Source: Thermatribacter sp964570785 (lineage in GTDB: Bacteria > Atribacterota > Atribacteria > Atribacterales > Thermatribacteraceae). Taken from it: a stretch of DNA of 64,000 bases. The position numbers were made by a program, and so were the translations under genes. Every line of letters starts with the position of its first letter. Position 1 is the stretch's first letter. The stretch spans positions 5,516 through 69,515 of the forward strand of contig CAZMZG010000003.1 in NCBI GenBank assembly GCA_964570785.1. Reading direction: 5' to 3'. The notes beneath the pieces were generated by a model that saw only the letters and a list, made by a program, of their open reading frames with translations, was not told the origin of the DNA and did no database searches. Shown piece by piece: positions 8,858 to 16,637 of the stretch.

Positions 8858-10114
8858 ATGGGTAAGACAATGGCTGAAAAAATTTTCGAATTAAAAAGCG
8901 GTAAAGCGGTAAAGGCTGGGGACCTGGTAATTGCTTCGGTTGATTTTGCGATGGGGCAGGATGGTACTACTCCGCTGGCCATCCGTTCATTTCAGGAGAT
9001 GGAGGGTAAGAGCGTTTTTGATCCGCAAAGAATCGCTTTTATTATAGACCACAATGCCCCCAGCCCTCTGGAATCGGTATCCCGCCTTCATGATTTAATG
9101 CGTGAGTTTGCTCATGCTTTCGGTATTAGAGTTTTTGACGTGGGTTGGGGAGTTTGTCACGAACTTATGGTTGCTCAAGGGCTGGTAATGCCTGGAGATC
9201 TGGTGGTGGGTGCTGATTCTCACACCTGCACTTATGGGGCAATAGGGGCTTTTTCCACCGGGATTGGCAGCACAGAGCTGGCTGCGGTAATGATTTCGGG
9301 AAAGCTCTGGTTTAAAGTTCCCGAAACCATTAAGGTTAATTTTGCAGGCCATCTGCCCGAAGGCGTTTATTCCAAGGACTTGATTCTTTATCTGGCTGGG
9401 AAAATGGGCGCTGATGGTGCAACTTATAAAGCGCTTGAATTTCATGGCTCGGTGATTGAGCAGCTCGAAGTAGAGGAGCGCCTTACTATATCCAACATGG
9501 CAGTGGAAGTGGGTGCCAAAGCTGGCCTTATGCCGCCTGACGAGAAAACCCTGACCTGGGTTAAAAAGCGGGCACAAAGACCTTTTGAGCCAGTTTACCC
9601 GGATGCTTCGGCTCAGTATGCAGAGACCATTGAAATTGATTGCTCACAACTTGTGCCTCAGGTGGCATTGCCGCACAGAGTGGACAACGTGAAGCCAGTT
9701 AATGAAGTGGAGGGTCTTCCTGTTAAGGAAGTGTTTATCGGGACCTGTACCAACGGACGGGCGGTAGACATTGAAGTTGTCGCTTCCATTTTGAAAGGGC
9801 GAAAAGTGCACCCCGAAGTTCGCCTTATTGTGGCACCTGCTTCGAGAGAAATCCTGGTGCAGGCAATTCGTGAAGGATGGGCCGAGACCATTGTTGAGGC
9901 AGGGGGTACGCTGGTTACTCCGGGTTGTGGACCCTGTGTTGGAACCCATCAGGGGGTGCCTGGTGATGGCTGGAATGTTGTATCCACAGCAAACAGGAAT
10001 TTTAAGGGCAGGATGGGTAACAACAAGGCATTCATTTATCTTGCTTCTCCTGCTACCTGTGCTGCTTCGGCAATTGAAGGTAAGATCGCTGATCCCAGAA
10101 AGTACTTGAGGTGA
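8858..10114 (+). CDS. leuC: 3-isopropylmalate dehydratase-type hydro-lyase, large subunit
   Basis: 418 residues of the aconitase superfamily, LeuC/homoaconitase branch. The three [4Fe-4S] ligands are visible: C297 in GTCTNG, and C357 and C360 in GCGPC. The ATG at 8858 is preferred because AAGGAG ends 8 nt upstream; earlier in-frame GTG 8828 and ATG 8852 are poorly spaced. With the next gene it forms a two-subunit enzyme that isomerises a 2-hydroxy-tricarboxylate or 2-isopropylmalate by dehydration and rehydration. No leuA or leuB is present, so leucine synthesis, homoaconitate and citrate-type roles cannot be separated from sequence alone. Confidence 0.88.
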   Translation: MGKTMAEKIFELKSGKAVKAGDLVIASVDFAMGQDGTTPLAIRSFQEMEGKSVFDPQRIAFIIDHNAPSPLESVSRLHDLMREFAHAFGIRVFDVGWGVCHELMVAQGLVMPGDLVVGADSHTCTYGAIGAFSTGIGSTELAAVMISGKLWFKVPETIKVNFAGHLPEGVYSKDLILYLAGKMGADGATYKALEFHGSVIEQLEVEERLTISNMAVEVGAKAGLMPPDEKTLTWVKKRAQRPFEPVYPDASAQYAETIEIDCSQLVPQVALPHRVDNVKPVNEVEGLPVKEVFIGTCTNGRAVDIEVVASILKGRKVHPEVRLIVAPASREILVQAIREGWAETIVEAGGTLVTPGCGPCVGTHQGVPGDGWNVVSTANRNFKGRMGNNKAFIYLASPATCAASAIEGKIADPRKYLR

Positions 10115-10119
10115 TTGTG

Positions 10120-10620
10120 ATGAAATTAAAAGGTAAAGTGCATAAATTTGGAGACGATATTAATACTGATTACATTATTTCTGGTAAGTACAAGTTTAAA
10201 ACTCTGGACATGCAGGAGCTTGCCAAACATGTTATGGAGGATATCGACCCGGATTTTTATAAGAAGGTTTCTCCGGGGGATTTCATCGTTGCAGGTAAGA
10301 ATTTTGGTTGCGGCTCTTCCCGGGAACAGGCTCCTCGAGCTCTTTTGGCCAGCGGTATAAAGGGTGTTCTGGCCAAATCATTTGCTCGTATCTTTTTCCG
10401 TAACGCCATTAATTGCGGTTTGCTTGTTTTGGAGTGTGATACCTCTCCTATTGAAGCTGGGGATGAGTTGGAGGTGGACCTGAAACAAGGTCTGGTTGTA
10501 GACCTCAGTCGTAACCTGGAAATAAAGACTCAGCCTCTTCCAGGGGTTATGATTCGCATTTTGGGAGAAGGCGGATTGGTGCCTTATTTTAAGAAATATG
10601 GCTCTTTTCAGGGGGTTTAG
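10120..10620 (+). CDS. leuD: 3-isopropylmalate dehydratase-type hydro-lyase, small subunit
   Basis: 166 residues with the swivel-domain motifs of LeuD: DDINTDYI near residue 10, FGCGSSREQAP near 59 and the late NCGLL segment. The YxxG/FGCGSSR loop contributes to substrate recognition in the family. ATG 10120 is chosen, with GAGGTGAT 5 nt upstream; this ribosome site overlaps the leuC stop, so translation is coupled. It partners with the large subunit above. Length is within the usual 160-170 for archaeal-type small subunits. Confidence 0.88.
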   Translation: MKLKGKVHKFGDDINTDYIISGKYKFKTLDMQELAKHVMEDIDPDFYKKVSPGDFIVAGKNFGCGSSREQAPRALLASGIKGVLAKSFARIFFRNAINCGLLVLECDTSPIEAGDELEVDLKQGLVVDLSRNLEIKTQPLPGVMIRILGEGGLVPYFKKYGSFQGV

Positions 10621-10629
10621 AAACGACTT

Positions 10630-11886
10630 ATGTGGTCAAAACTTAGAACTACGGATCCCGAAGTATACAAATGGGTGGTAAAAGAGCTGGAAAGACAACG
10701 CGACAAGCTGGAGCTCATAGCTTCTGAGAACTTTACCAGTATTGCGGTTCTTGAAACCCAGGGTAGCGTATTGACCAACAAATATGCCGAGGGTTACCCA
10801 GCGAGACGCTACTACGGTGGGTGTGAATTTGTAGACCAGGTTGAACGGCTGGCCATAGATCGAGCAAAAGCCCTTTTTGAAGCCGAGCATGCTAATGTGC
10901 AGCCTCATTCTGGTTCGCAGGCCAACATGGCAGTTTACCTGGCGACTCTTAAATATGGCGATGTGGTTATGGGGATGGATCTGGCTCACGGGGGGCACCT
11001 TACCCATGGTAGTCCGGTTAACTTCTCTGGAAAATGGTATCGCTTTGTTCCCTACGGGGTTTCTCCTGATACAGAGACTATAGATTATGACCAGCTGGAA
11101 GAAAAAGCTAAAGAAGTGAAACCCCGAATGATTATAGCCGGGGCGAGTGCCTATCCACGTTTTATAGACTTTGAGCACTTGCGCTCCATTTGTGATGAAG
11201 TGGGTGCTCTCCTAATGGTGGATATGGCCCATATTGCAGGTCTGGTAGCCACTTCTCTCCATCCCAATCCCTGTCCGCATGCTCACTTGGTTACTACGAC
11301 CACCCATAAGACTCTCCGTGGGCCTCGGGGAGGGATGATACTCTGTAAGGAAGAATTTGCAAAAGCAGTTGACAAGGCAGTTTTTCCTGGTACCCAGGGG
11401 GGTCCTTTGATGCATGTCATTGCTGCTAAGGCGGTGGCCCTTAAAGAAGCTGCAACACCTGAGTTCGTGGACTATCAGAAGCAGGTTGTTAAAAATGCCA
11501 AATCGCTTGCCAAGGCTTTACAGGAGAGGGGTTATCGTTTGGTTTCCGGAGGCACTGATAATCACCTTTTGCTGGTAGACCTGAGAAATATTGGAATTAC
11601 TGGTAGAGAGGCAGAGCTTATCTTGGATCAGGTAGGTATTACAGTAAACAAGAATGCCATTCCTTTTGATCCCCATAAACCTACGGTAACCAGCGGTATC
11701 AGGCTGGGCACTCCAGCTTGTACTTCTCGAGGTATGAAGGAAGAGGAAATGCAGCTTATAGCCGAGTTAATTGACCGAGCGCTGCGAGGAAGAAGCTGCG
11801 AAATGACTTTGCAAAAGATTAAAGAGGAAGTACGCAGCCTTTGTAATCGCTTTCCACTTTATCCAGAGTTGGCTGTTGAGGAATAA
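10630..11886 (+). CDS. glyA: Serine hydroxymethyltransferase
   Basis: 418 residues. It interconverts serine plus THF with glycine plus methylene-THF using PLP. Visible motifs are LIASENFTS near the N-terminus, the YAEGYPARRYYGG block, and the PLP lysine K227 in THKTLRGPRGG. The ATG is 9 nt after leuD, so the three genes probably form an operon. In this genome the enzyme links amino-acid carbon to the folate methyl branch encoded downstream (fhs, metVF, acsE). Confidence 0.97.
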   Translation: MWSKLRTTDPEVYKWVVKELERQRDKLELIASENFTSIAVLETQGSVLTNKYAEGYPARRYYGGCEFVDQVERLAIDRAKALFEAEHANVQPHSGSQANMAVYLATLKYGDVVMGMDLAHGGHLTHGSPVNFSGKWYRFVPYGVSPDTETIDYDQLEEKAKEVKPRMIIAGASAYPRFIDFEHLRSICDEVGALLMVDMAHIAGLVATSLHPNPCPHAHLVTTTTHKTLRGPRGGMILCKEEFAKAVDKAVFPGTQGGPLMHVIAAKAVALKEAATPEFVDYQKQVVKNAKSLAKALQERGYRLVSGGTDNHLLLVDLRNIGITGREAELILDQVGITVNKNAIPFDPHKPTVTSGIRLGTPACTSRGMKEEEMQLIAELIDRALRGRSCEMTLQKIKEEVRSLCNRFPLYPELAVEE

Positions 11887-11955
11887 GAGTTGAGGCTTTT
11901 GGTTTTACTTGACAAAACAAGACAAGATTTCAAGATTTAGAGGGAGGTTCATTTT

Positions 11956-12174
11956 GTGAGAGAACGTGTTGAGAAAGCCCTGGAAAAAGTAAGACAATAT
12001 TTACAGTTTGAAGGTGGAGACGTTGAGTTGGTAGGCATTGAGAATGGTGTGGTGAAAGTTCGTTTAAAGGGGATGTGTAGTTCCTGTCCCATGTCCTATA
12101 TAACCCTGAAAGATGGTATTGAGAGAGTAGTCAAGGAAGAAGTTCCCGAAGTAAAGTCCGTTGAAGCGGTTTAG
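11956..12174 (+). CDS. NifU C-terminal-type Fe-S scaffold protein
   Basis: 72 residues matching the NifU C-terminal (Nfu) domain alone: a VRQYLQFEGGDVELV helix and strand followed by the cluster-binding CSSCP motif (C-x-x-C). Such proteins carry and deliver [4Fe-4S] or [2Fe-2S] clusters to apo-targets in the cytoplasm. The GTG start follows GAGGGAGG. The neighbourhood is rich in iron-sulfur enzymes (leuC, Hdr cluster), which makes a general delivery role plausible. A TTGACA at 11909-11914 lacks a convincing -10, so it may share the glyA transcript. A strong hairpin follows. Confidence 0.88.
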   Translation: MRERVEKALEKVRQYLQFEGGDVELVGIENGVVKVRLKGMCSSCPMSYITLKDGIERVVKEEVPEVKSVEAV

Positions 12175-12183
12175 GGAATTTGT

Positions 12184-12223
12184 AAAGAAAGGGGCTGAGA
12201 AAACTTTCTCAGCCCCTTTCTTT
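12184..12223. terminator. Bidirectional intrinsic terminator between nfu and FNT gene
   Basis: A 19-bp perfect inverted repeat, 12184-12202 against 12205-12223, around GGGGCTGAGAAA with a tiny loop, flanked by A-runs on the left and T-runs on the right, so it can act in both directions. The right arm includes the last codons and TGA of the reverse-strand transporter gene. Confidence 0.88.
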
Positions 12224-12964
12224 AAGCCAGTACAGAAGACCTACCATTACCACTCCGCCCACTATGTTGCCCAAGGTTACAGGGGTTAGATTATTTGCGA
12301 TGCCTAACAAGGTTATTGGTGTACTGGTATCTTGCAGGGTGTTCTGGGCAAAAGCCCCCGCTAAGAGAAAATACATGTTAGCTACGCTGTGCTCATAACC
12401 AAGTGCTACAAAAGTGGCAATGGGTCCAGGAATAACCAGCAACCGGGTAAGGTTGTTCTCTGCATAGATACAAAGCAACACCGCTAAACATACTAGCCAG
12501 TTACAAAGTATACCTCTTGCGAAGGCTTGGGTAAAAGGAATTTGAGTTTTGATGAGCGCTATCTGATATGCATGCTGTGCTATCACTCCTCCGCTTTGAT
12601 TGAGGAGTCCGGTTGAAGCATAAATCCCGGCTAAAAGGGCGGATCCTACAAAGTTACCCAGATATACCAGACCCCAGGTCTTGAAGGTTCTTGTGATACG
12701 GTTTTTGAAGGTGAAGCAGGAGTAACTAAGCAAGCAGTGGCCGGTAAATAGCTCTGCTTTCCCCAGTACGACCAGAATCAGTCCTACCGAAAAAACTGTC
12801 CCCCCCAGAAGCTGCTTGACTCCGGTTGTAAGCGCAGCAGTGGTTACTAAAGTAAATAGTTGCGAAGCAAATCCTATGTAAGACCCTGCCAGAATGGCTC
12901 CAATGAAAAGGGATAAATAATTTTTCTGAAGCTTGTTTTCACACCAGATATGAAGGGCATCCAT
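12209..12964 (-). CDS. Formate/nitrite transporter (FNT) family channel
   Basis: 251 residues with six hydrophobic segments and FNT-family features: GAILAGSYIGFASQ in the first helix, GHCLLSYSC after the second, a WLVCLAV segment and AFAQNTLQD near the end. FNT channels are pentameric carriers of formate, nitrite or hydrosulfide across the cytoplasmic membrane. An upstream in-frame ATG at 13039 is rejected because AAAGGAGG sits just before the ATG at 12964. The gene is divergent from the corrinoid protein and fhs genes, which suggests formate as cargo; that is context-based inference. Confidence 0.85.
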   Translation of the reverse strand: MDALHIWCENKLQKNYLSLFIGAILAGSYIGFASQLFTLVTTAALTTGVKQLLGGTVFSVGLILVVLGKAELFTGHCLLSYSCFTFKNRITRTFKTWGLVYLGNFVGSALLAGIYASTGLLNQSGGVIAQHAYQIALIKTQIPFTQAFARGILCNWLVCLAVLLCIYAENNLTRLLVIPGPIATFVALGYEHSVANMYFLLAGAFAQNTLQDTSTPITLLGIANNLTPVTLGNIVGGVVMVGLLYWLKERG

Positions 12965-13041
12965 TAATCGAACCTCCTTTGGGGCGATTTTTGGTTGAAA
13001 TTTATTAAAATAATAATATAATTTTTCTATAAAATCCAAAA

Positions 13042-13071
13042 ATTATAGTTTTTTTAAAAGTAATTTGTTAA
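13042..13071 (-). promoter_or_regulatory. Predicted sigma-70-type promoter for the FNT gene
   Basis: Reverse strand: TTAACA (13071-13066), 18-nt spacer, perfect TATAAT (13047-13042) in a very A/T-rich divergent gap (12965-13120). It gives a leader of about 70 nt. For the forward gene only a weak TTGTTA/TATTTA pair (13065-13094) is visible. Confidence 0.55.
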
Positions 13072-13120
13072 AATTGGATGCAGAGGGCTATTTATTCTAA
13101 GAGAGGGAGGGTAAGGTAAG

Positions 13121-13762
13121 ATGAGTGATATTCTCGAACAAATTGCTAAAGAATTATTTGCGGGTAATGCAAAAGCTGTGAGCGAACTAACCCAGAAAGC
13201 GCTTGATGAAGGTTTTTCGCCACAGGAAGTTCTTAATGGCGGTTTGATAAAGGGTATGAACCAGGTTGGAGAAAAGTTTAAGGCAAACGAGATTTATGTT
13301 CCGGAAGTACTGATTGCTGCCCGAGCTATGAAGGCAGGCATGGAAATCCTGAAACCCAAACTTGCAGAGACTGGCGTAGAACCGGTGGCTAAACTTGTTA
13401 TTGGCACCGTGAAGGGTGACCTTCACGATATCGGCAAGAATCTGGTAGCCATGATGATGGAAGGAGCAGGATTTGAAGTAGTTGATCTGGGTATTGATGT
13501 ACCTGCTGAAAAGTTCATTCAGGCCATTAAAGAACACAAGCCTCAGCTAGTTGGTATGTCGGCTTTACTTACCACTACCATGATTCAAATCAGAGAGAAC
13601 CTCAAGGCTTTTCAAGAAGCTGGAGTTAGGGATCGGGTTAAAGTCATGATTGGCGGTGCTCCGGTTACTCAAAAATTTGCCGACGAAGTTAGTGCTGATG
13701 GTTATGCGCCAGACGCTGCATCAGCAGTAGATAAAGCTAAAGAGCTTTTGAGCCTTAATTAA
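13121..13762 (+). CDS. Corrinoid (B12-binding) methyltransferase protein, MtbC/MtaC type
   Basis: 213 residues: an N-terminal helical cap (1-85) typical of methionine-synthase-type B12 domains, then a Rossmann-like cobalamin domain with D-x-H-x-x-G as DLHDIG (D100, H102, G105), the SALLTTTM loop and the GGAPVTQ motif. The His should be the lower axial ligand to cobalt. These proteins shuttle methyl groups between a substrate-specific methyltransferase and a THF- or CoM-specific one. AGAGGGAGGG lies upstream of the ATG. The gene sits alone between the FNT promoter region and a terminator, just before fhs. No MttB/MtaB-type substrate methyltransferase is in the window, so its methyl donor is unknown; AcsE at 29525 is a candidate partner. 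Confidence 0.88.
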   Translation: MSDILEQIAKELFAGNAKAVSELTQKALDEGFSPQEVLNGGLIKGMNQVGEKFKANEIYVPEVLIAARAMKAGMEILKPKLAETGVEPVAKLVIGTVKGDLHDIGKNLVAMMMEGAGFEVVDLGIDVPAEKFIQAIKEHKPQLVGMSALLTTTMIQIRENLKAFQEAGVRDRVKVMIGGAPVTQKFADEVSADGYAPDAASAVDKAKELLSLN

Positions 13763-13774
13763 GCCGATAGTATA

Positions 13775-13804
13775 AGGGGGAGAGTCTTCTCCCCTTTCTT
13801 TGTG
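13775..13804 (+). terminator. Intrinsic terminator after the corrinoid protein gene
   Basis: GGGGAGA (13777-13783), loop GTCT, TCTCCCC (13788-13794), followed by TTTCTTT. It separates the corrinoid gene from fhs, implying that fhs has its own start or relies on read-through. No convincing promoter is seen in the remaining A/T-rich 65 nt. Confidence 0.7.
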
Positions 13805-13869
13805 AGGAACAATAATTAAATTGTTTATTGAAGGTTATTTCTAATAATTTATATAAAGGAGGGCAAAAG

Positions 13870-15564
13870 ATGTTAAGCGATCTGGAAATTGCCCAACGGG
13901 CTTCTATGAGACCCATAGTTGAAATTGCCCAAGGAATGGGGCTTGAAGAAGGGGACATCGAGCTTTATGGTAGGTACAAGGCAAAAGTATCTCTGGAAGT
14001 TCTTGAAAAACTTCGAGACAAGCCGCTTGGCAAATATATTGATGTTACCGCCATAACACCCACACCTCTTGGAGAGGGTAAGACGGTTACCACTATAGGT
14101 CTTTCCATGGCTCTAAACAAAATAGGCAAAAAGAGCGTCGTATGCATCAGACAGCCTTCACTGGGTCCGGTTTTTGGTATTAAAGGTGGTGCTGCTGGGG
14201 GTGGTTATTCTCAGGTTGTGCCCATGGAAGACTTTAATCTTCACTTGACTGGAGATACTCATGCTGTTGCTGCAGCACACAATTTGCTGGCTGCTTTTAT
14301 AGACAACCATCTGCTTCACGGGAATGAATTGAACATTGATCCCTTCACGATAAGCTGGCCCAGAGTAGTGGATATAAGTGACAGGGCATTGCGCAGGATT
14401 GTCATTGGCTTGGGGGGGAAAGCGAATGGCATACCCCGTGAAAGCAGTTTTGATATTGCAGTGGCTTCAGAGGTAATGGCTATTCTGGCTTTGACCACCG
14501 ATATTTTTGATTTGCGTGAACGTTTGGGGAGAATTGTGGTAGCTTACAATCGCCAAAAAGAGCCAGTTGCTGCTGAAGACCTCAAGTGTGCTGGAGCTAT
14601 GGCTGTTTTAATGAAGGATGCCATAAAACCAAATCTTCTTCAAACACTTGAAAACACGCCCTGTTTTGTTCATGCTGGTCCTTTTGCTAATATCGCTCAT
14701 GGCAATAGCTCTATTATTGCTGATCAGATCGCTTTGCGCCTTGCTGATTACGTGGTGACCGAGAGCGGCTTCGGTGCAGATTGTGGTATGGAAAAGTTCA
14801 TGAATATTAAATGTCGTTATAGTGGTCTTCACCCTGATTGTGTGGTTATGGTGTGCTCTATTCGTGCCCTCAAGATGCACAGTGGGAAGTATAAGGTGGT
14901 TCCTGGAAAGCCCCTGGATCCGGCAATCCTCGAAGAAGATATCGATGCTCTGGTGAAAGGGTCGGAAAACCTTATCAAACAGATTGAAAATGCAAGACTT
15001 TTTGGTGTCCCGGTTGTGGTAGCGATTAACGTCTTTTCGACAGATACTGAACGTGAGATAGAGACAGTTAGAAAAATAGCTCTTGATAATGGAGCTTTTG
15101 AAGCGTGTGTTTCTGAGGTTTGGGCTAAAGGTGGAGAAGGTGGTAAAGAACTGGCTGAAGCTGTTGTGAAAGCTTGCGATGCTCCAAATAACTTTGACTT
15201 CCTTTATCCTTTGGATGTTCCGATCAAGGATAAGATTGAAACTATAGCTACCAAAATTTATGGAGCAGATGGAGTAGTTTACGAACCAGAAGCCGAAAAG
15301 AAAATAGCCCGCTATACTGAATTAGGTTGGGATAAGCTACCCATCTGTATGGCTAAGACCCATCTTTCTCTCTCGCATGATCCCAAATTGAAAGGCCGCC
15401 CACGTGGCTTTAAGCTTCCCATAAAAGATATTCGTCCCTCCATTGGCGCAGGTTTCCTATATCCGTTGTGTGGTGAGATGCGTACTATGCCAGGCTTACC
15501 TTCTCGACCAGCGGGGATGAACATAGATATTGATTCTGAAGGTAGGATTGTCGGTCTGTTTTAG
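13870..15564 (+). CDS. fhs: Formate-tetrahydrofolate ligase
   Basis: 564 residues, the usual length. It forms 10-formyl-THF from formate, THF and ATP, the entry step of the Wood-Ljungdahl methyl branch. The ATP loop PLGEGKTVT is at 66-74, and the family blocks RQPSLGPVFGIKGGAAGGGYSQV (about 95-117) and the TESGFGADCGMEKF segment are intact. The ATG at 13870 follows AAGGAGG; an in-frame ATG 42 nt earlier lacks a ribosome site. Neighbours are a corrinoid protein, a formate-type channel and the metVF cluster. FolD is not in the window. Confidence 0.97.
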   Translation: MLSDLEIAQRASMRPIVEIAQGMGLEEGDIELYGRYKAKVSLEVLEKLRDKPLGKYIDVTAITPTPLGEGKTVTTIGLSMALNKIGKKSVVCIRQPSLGPVFGIKGGAAGGGYSQVVPMEDFNLHLTGDTHAVAAAHNLLAAFIDNHLLHGNELNIDPFTISWPRVVDISDRALRRIVIGLGGKANGIPRESSFDIAVASEVMAILALTTDIFDLRERLGRIVVAYNRQKEPVAAEDLKCAGAMAVLMKDAIKPNLLQTLENTPCFVHAGPFANIAHGNSSIIADQIALRLADYVVTESGFGADCGMEKFMNIKCRYSGLHPDCVVMVCSIRALKMHSGKYKVVPGKPLDPAILEEDIDALVKGSENLIKQIENARLFGVPVVVAINVFSTDTEREIETVRKIALDNGAFEACVSEVWAKGGEGGKELAEAVVKACDAPNNFDFLYPLDVPIKDKIETIATKIYGADGVVYEPEAEKKIARYTELGWDKLPICMAKTHLSLSHDPKLKGRPRGFKLPIKDIRPSIGAGFLYPLCGEMRTMPGLPSRPAGMNIDIDSEGRIVGLF

Positions 15565-15636
15565 CAGTGATATATTTAGAGTCTAAAAATAACTAATAAC
15601 CGGATTTTTCTTCTTGCAGATGGGTGGGATAAAAAG

Positions 15637-16623
15637 TTGGAATGCGATTTCCTGGTGATAGGTGCTGGACCAGCGGGTCTTTCTCTTGGAGAAAAGCTGG
15701 CTGGCTATGGGGAAGTCTTAATTCTCGAGAAGGATAACAAGATCGGAGGGCTTGCTGCTACCTTAGGTTGTAAGGCTCGTCAGAGCTGCCTTTATTGTGG
15801 AATCTGCAGGAACACAGACCTGATAAGACGAGTGGCCAAGTTCCAGTTTCCGATACTTTGCTCGAGAGATATTTTGGGAGTAGAACGATCCGTTGAGGGG
15901 TTTCGAATTTTTACCAATCGTGAGGAGATAAAAACCAGATACGTGGCAATTGCTACTGGAGCTGAACCTTTTGATGCCAGGAAACTCCCTAATCTGGGTT
16001 ACGGCAGATTACAGGGCGTTTTTACTGGATTGGATATTGAACAAGCCATAAACAGTGGCGAAATATTTCGACTTCTTCCAGAACGAGGGAAAGTTGCTTT
16101 TGTACAGTGTGTTGGTTCGCGTAGTTTTAAAGAAAAACGAGGTTACTGTTCACAGATCTGTTGTCGCTATGCCTTGAGGGCTCTGGATTTTTTGAGTTAC
16201 TTTTTGCCAAGCCTTGAGTTCAAGATGTTTTATATGGACCTCCAGATCTTTGGTCCCAAAAGCTGTTATCTTTGGGAAGTAGCTCGAAGCAAGGTGTTGT
16301 TGATAAGGTCCATACCCTTCCGAATAGAGGGAGAGAATGGAAGCTTAGAAGTTTTTTATGAAGATGAAAATGGTCAGGCAGTCAAGGAAGAATTCGACCG
16401 GGTGGTCCTTTCCATAGGTCTGTCTTCCGGAAGCTCGACCAAAAACCTGGCTCGAGCTTTTTACCTTGAGCTCGATGACTGGGGATTTATTAAAAATTTT
16501 GGTGGAGGCAGGACCAGTAACCCGGGTGTTTTTGTGTGTGGCACGGCAGGAGGTCCCAAAGATGTGGAAACCACTATTTTTGAGGCTTATCAGGTTGCAG
16601 AAAGTATACTTAACTTGAGATAG
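15637..16623 (+). CDS. HdrA-like FAD-dependent iron-sulfur oxidoreductase, short form
   Basis: 328 residues. The N-terminus has the FAD Rossmann motif GAGPAG (9-14), then a Cys-rich stretch (C45, C51, C54, C57) in the position where HdrA carries its first cluster. QCVGSR followed by YCSQICCRYA near 155-185 and the late VCGTAGGPKDVETT block are HdrA hallmarks. It is shorter than full HdrA and lacks a ferredoxin domain; the next gene supplies two clusters. The start is TTG after GGTGGGA. It is the first gene of the collinear run to 30328. Function as a flavin electron-transfer subunit is inferred from family. Confidence 0.8.
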   Translation: MECDFLVIGAGPAGLSLGEKLAGYGEVLILEKDNKIGGLAATLGCKARQSCLYCGICRNTDLIRRVAKFQFPILCSRDILGVERSVEGFRIFTNREEIKTRYVAIATGAEPFDARKLPNLGYGRLQGVFTGLDIEQAINSGEIFRLLPERGKVAFVQCVGSRSFKEKRGYCSQICCRYALRALDFLSYFLPSLEFKMFYMDLQIFGPKSCYLWEVARSKVLLIRSIPFRIEGENGSLEVFYEDENGQAVKEEFDRVVLSIGLSSGSSTKNLARAFYLELDDWGFIKNFGGGRTSNPGVFVCGTAGGPKDVETTIFEAYQVAESILNLR

Positions 16624-16637
16624 CGGGATGATGGAAA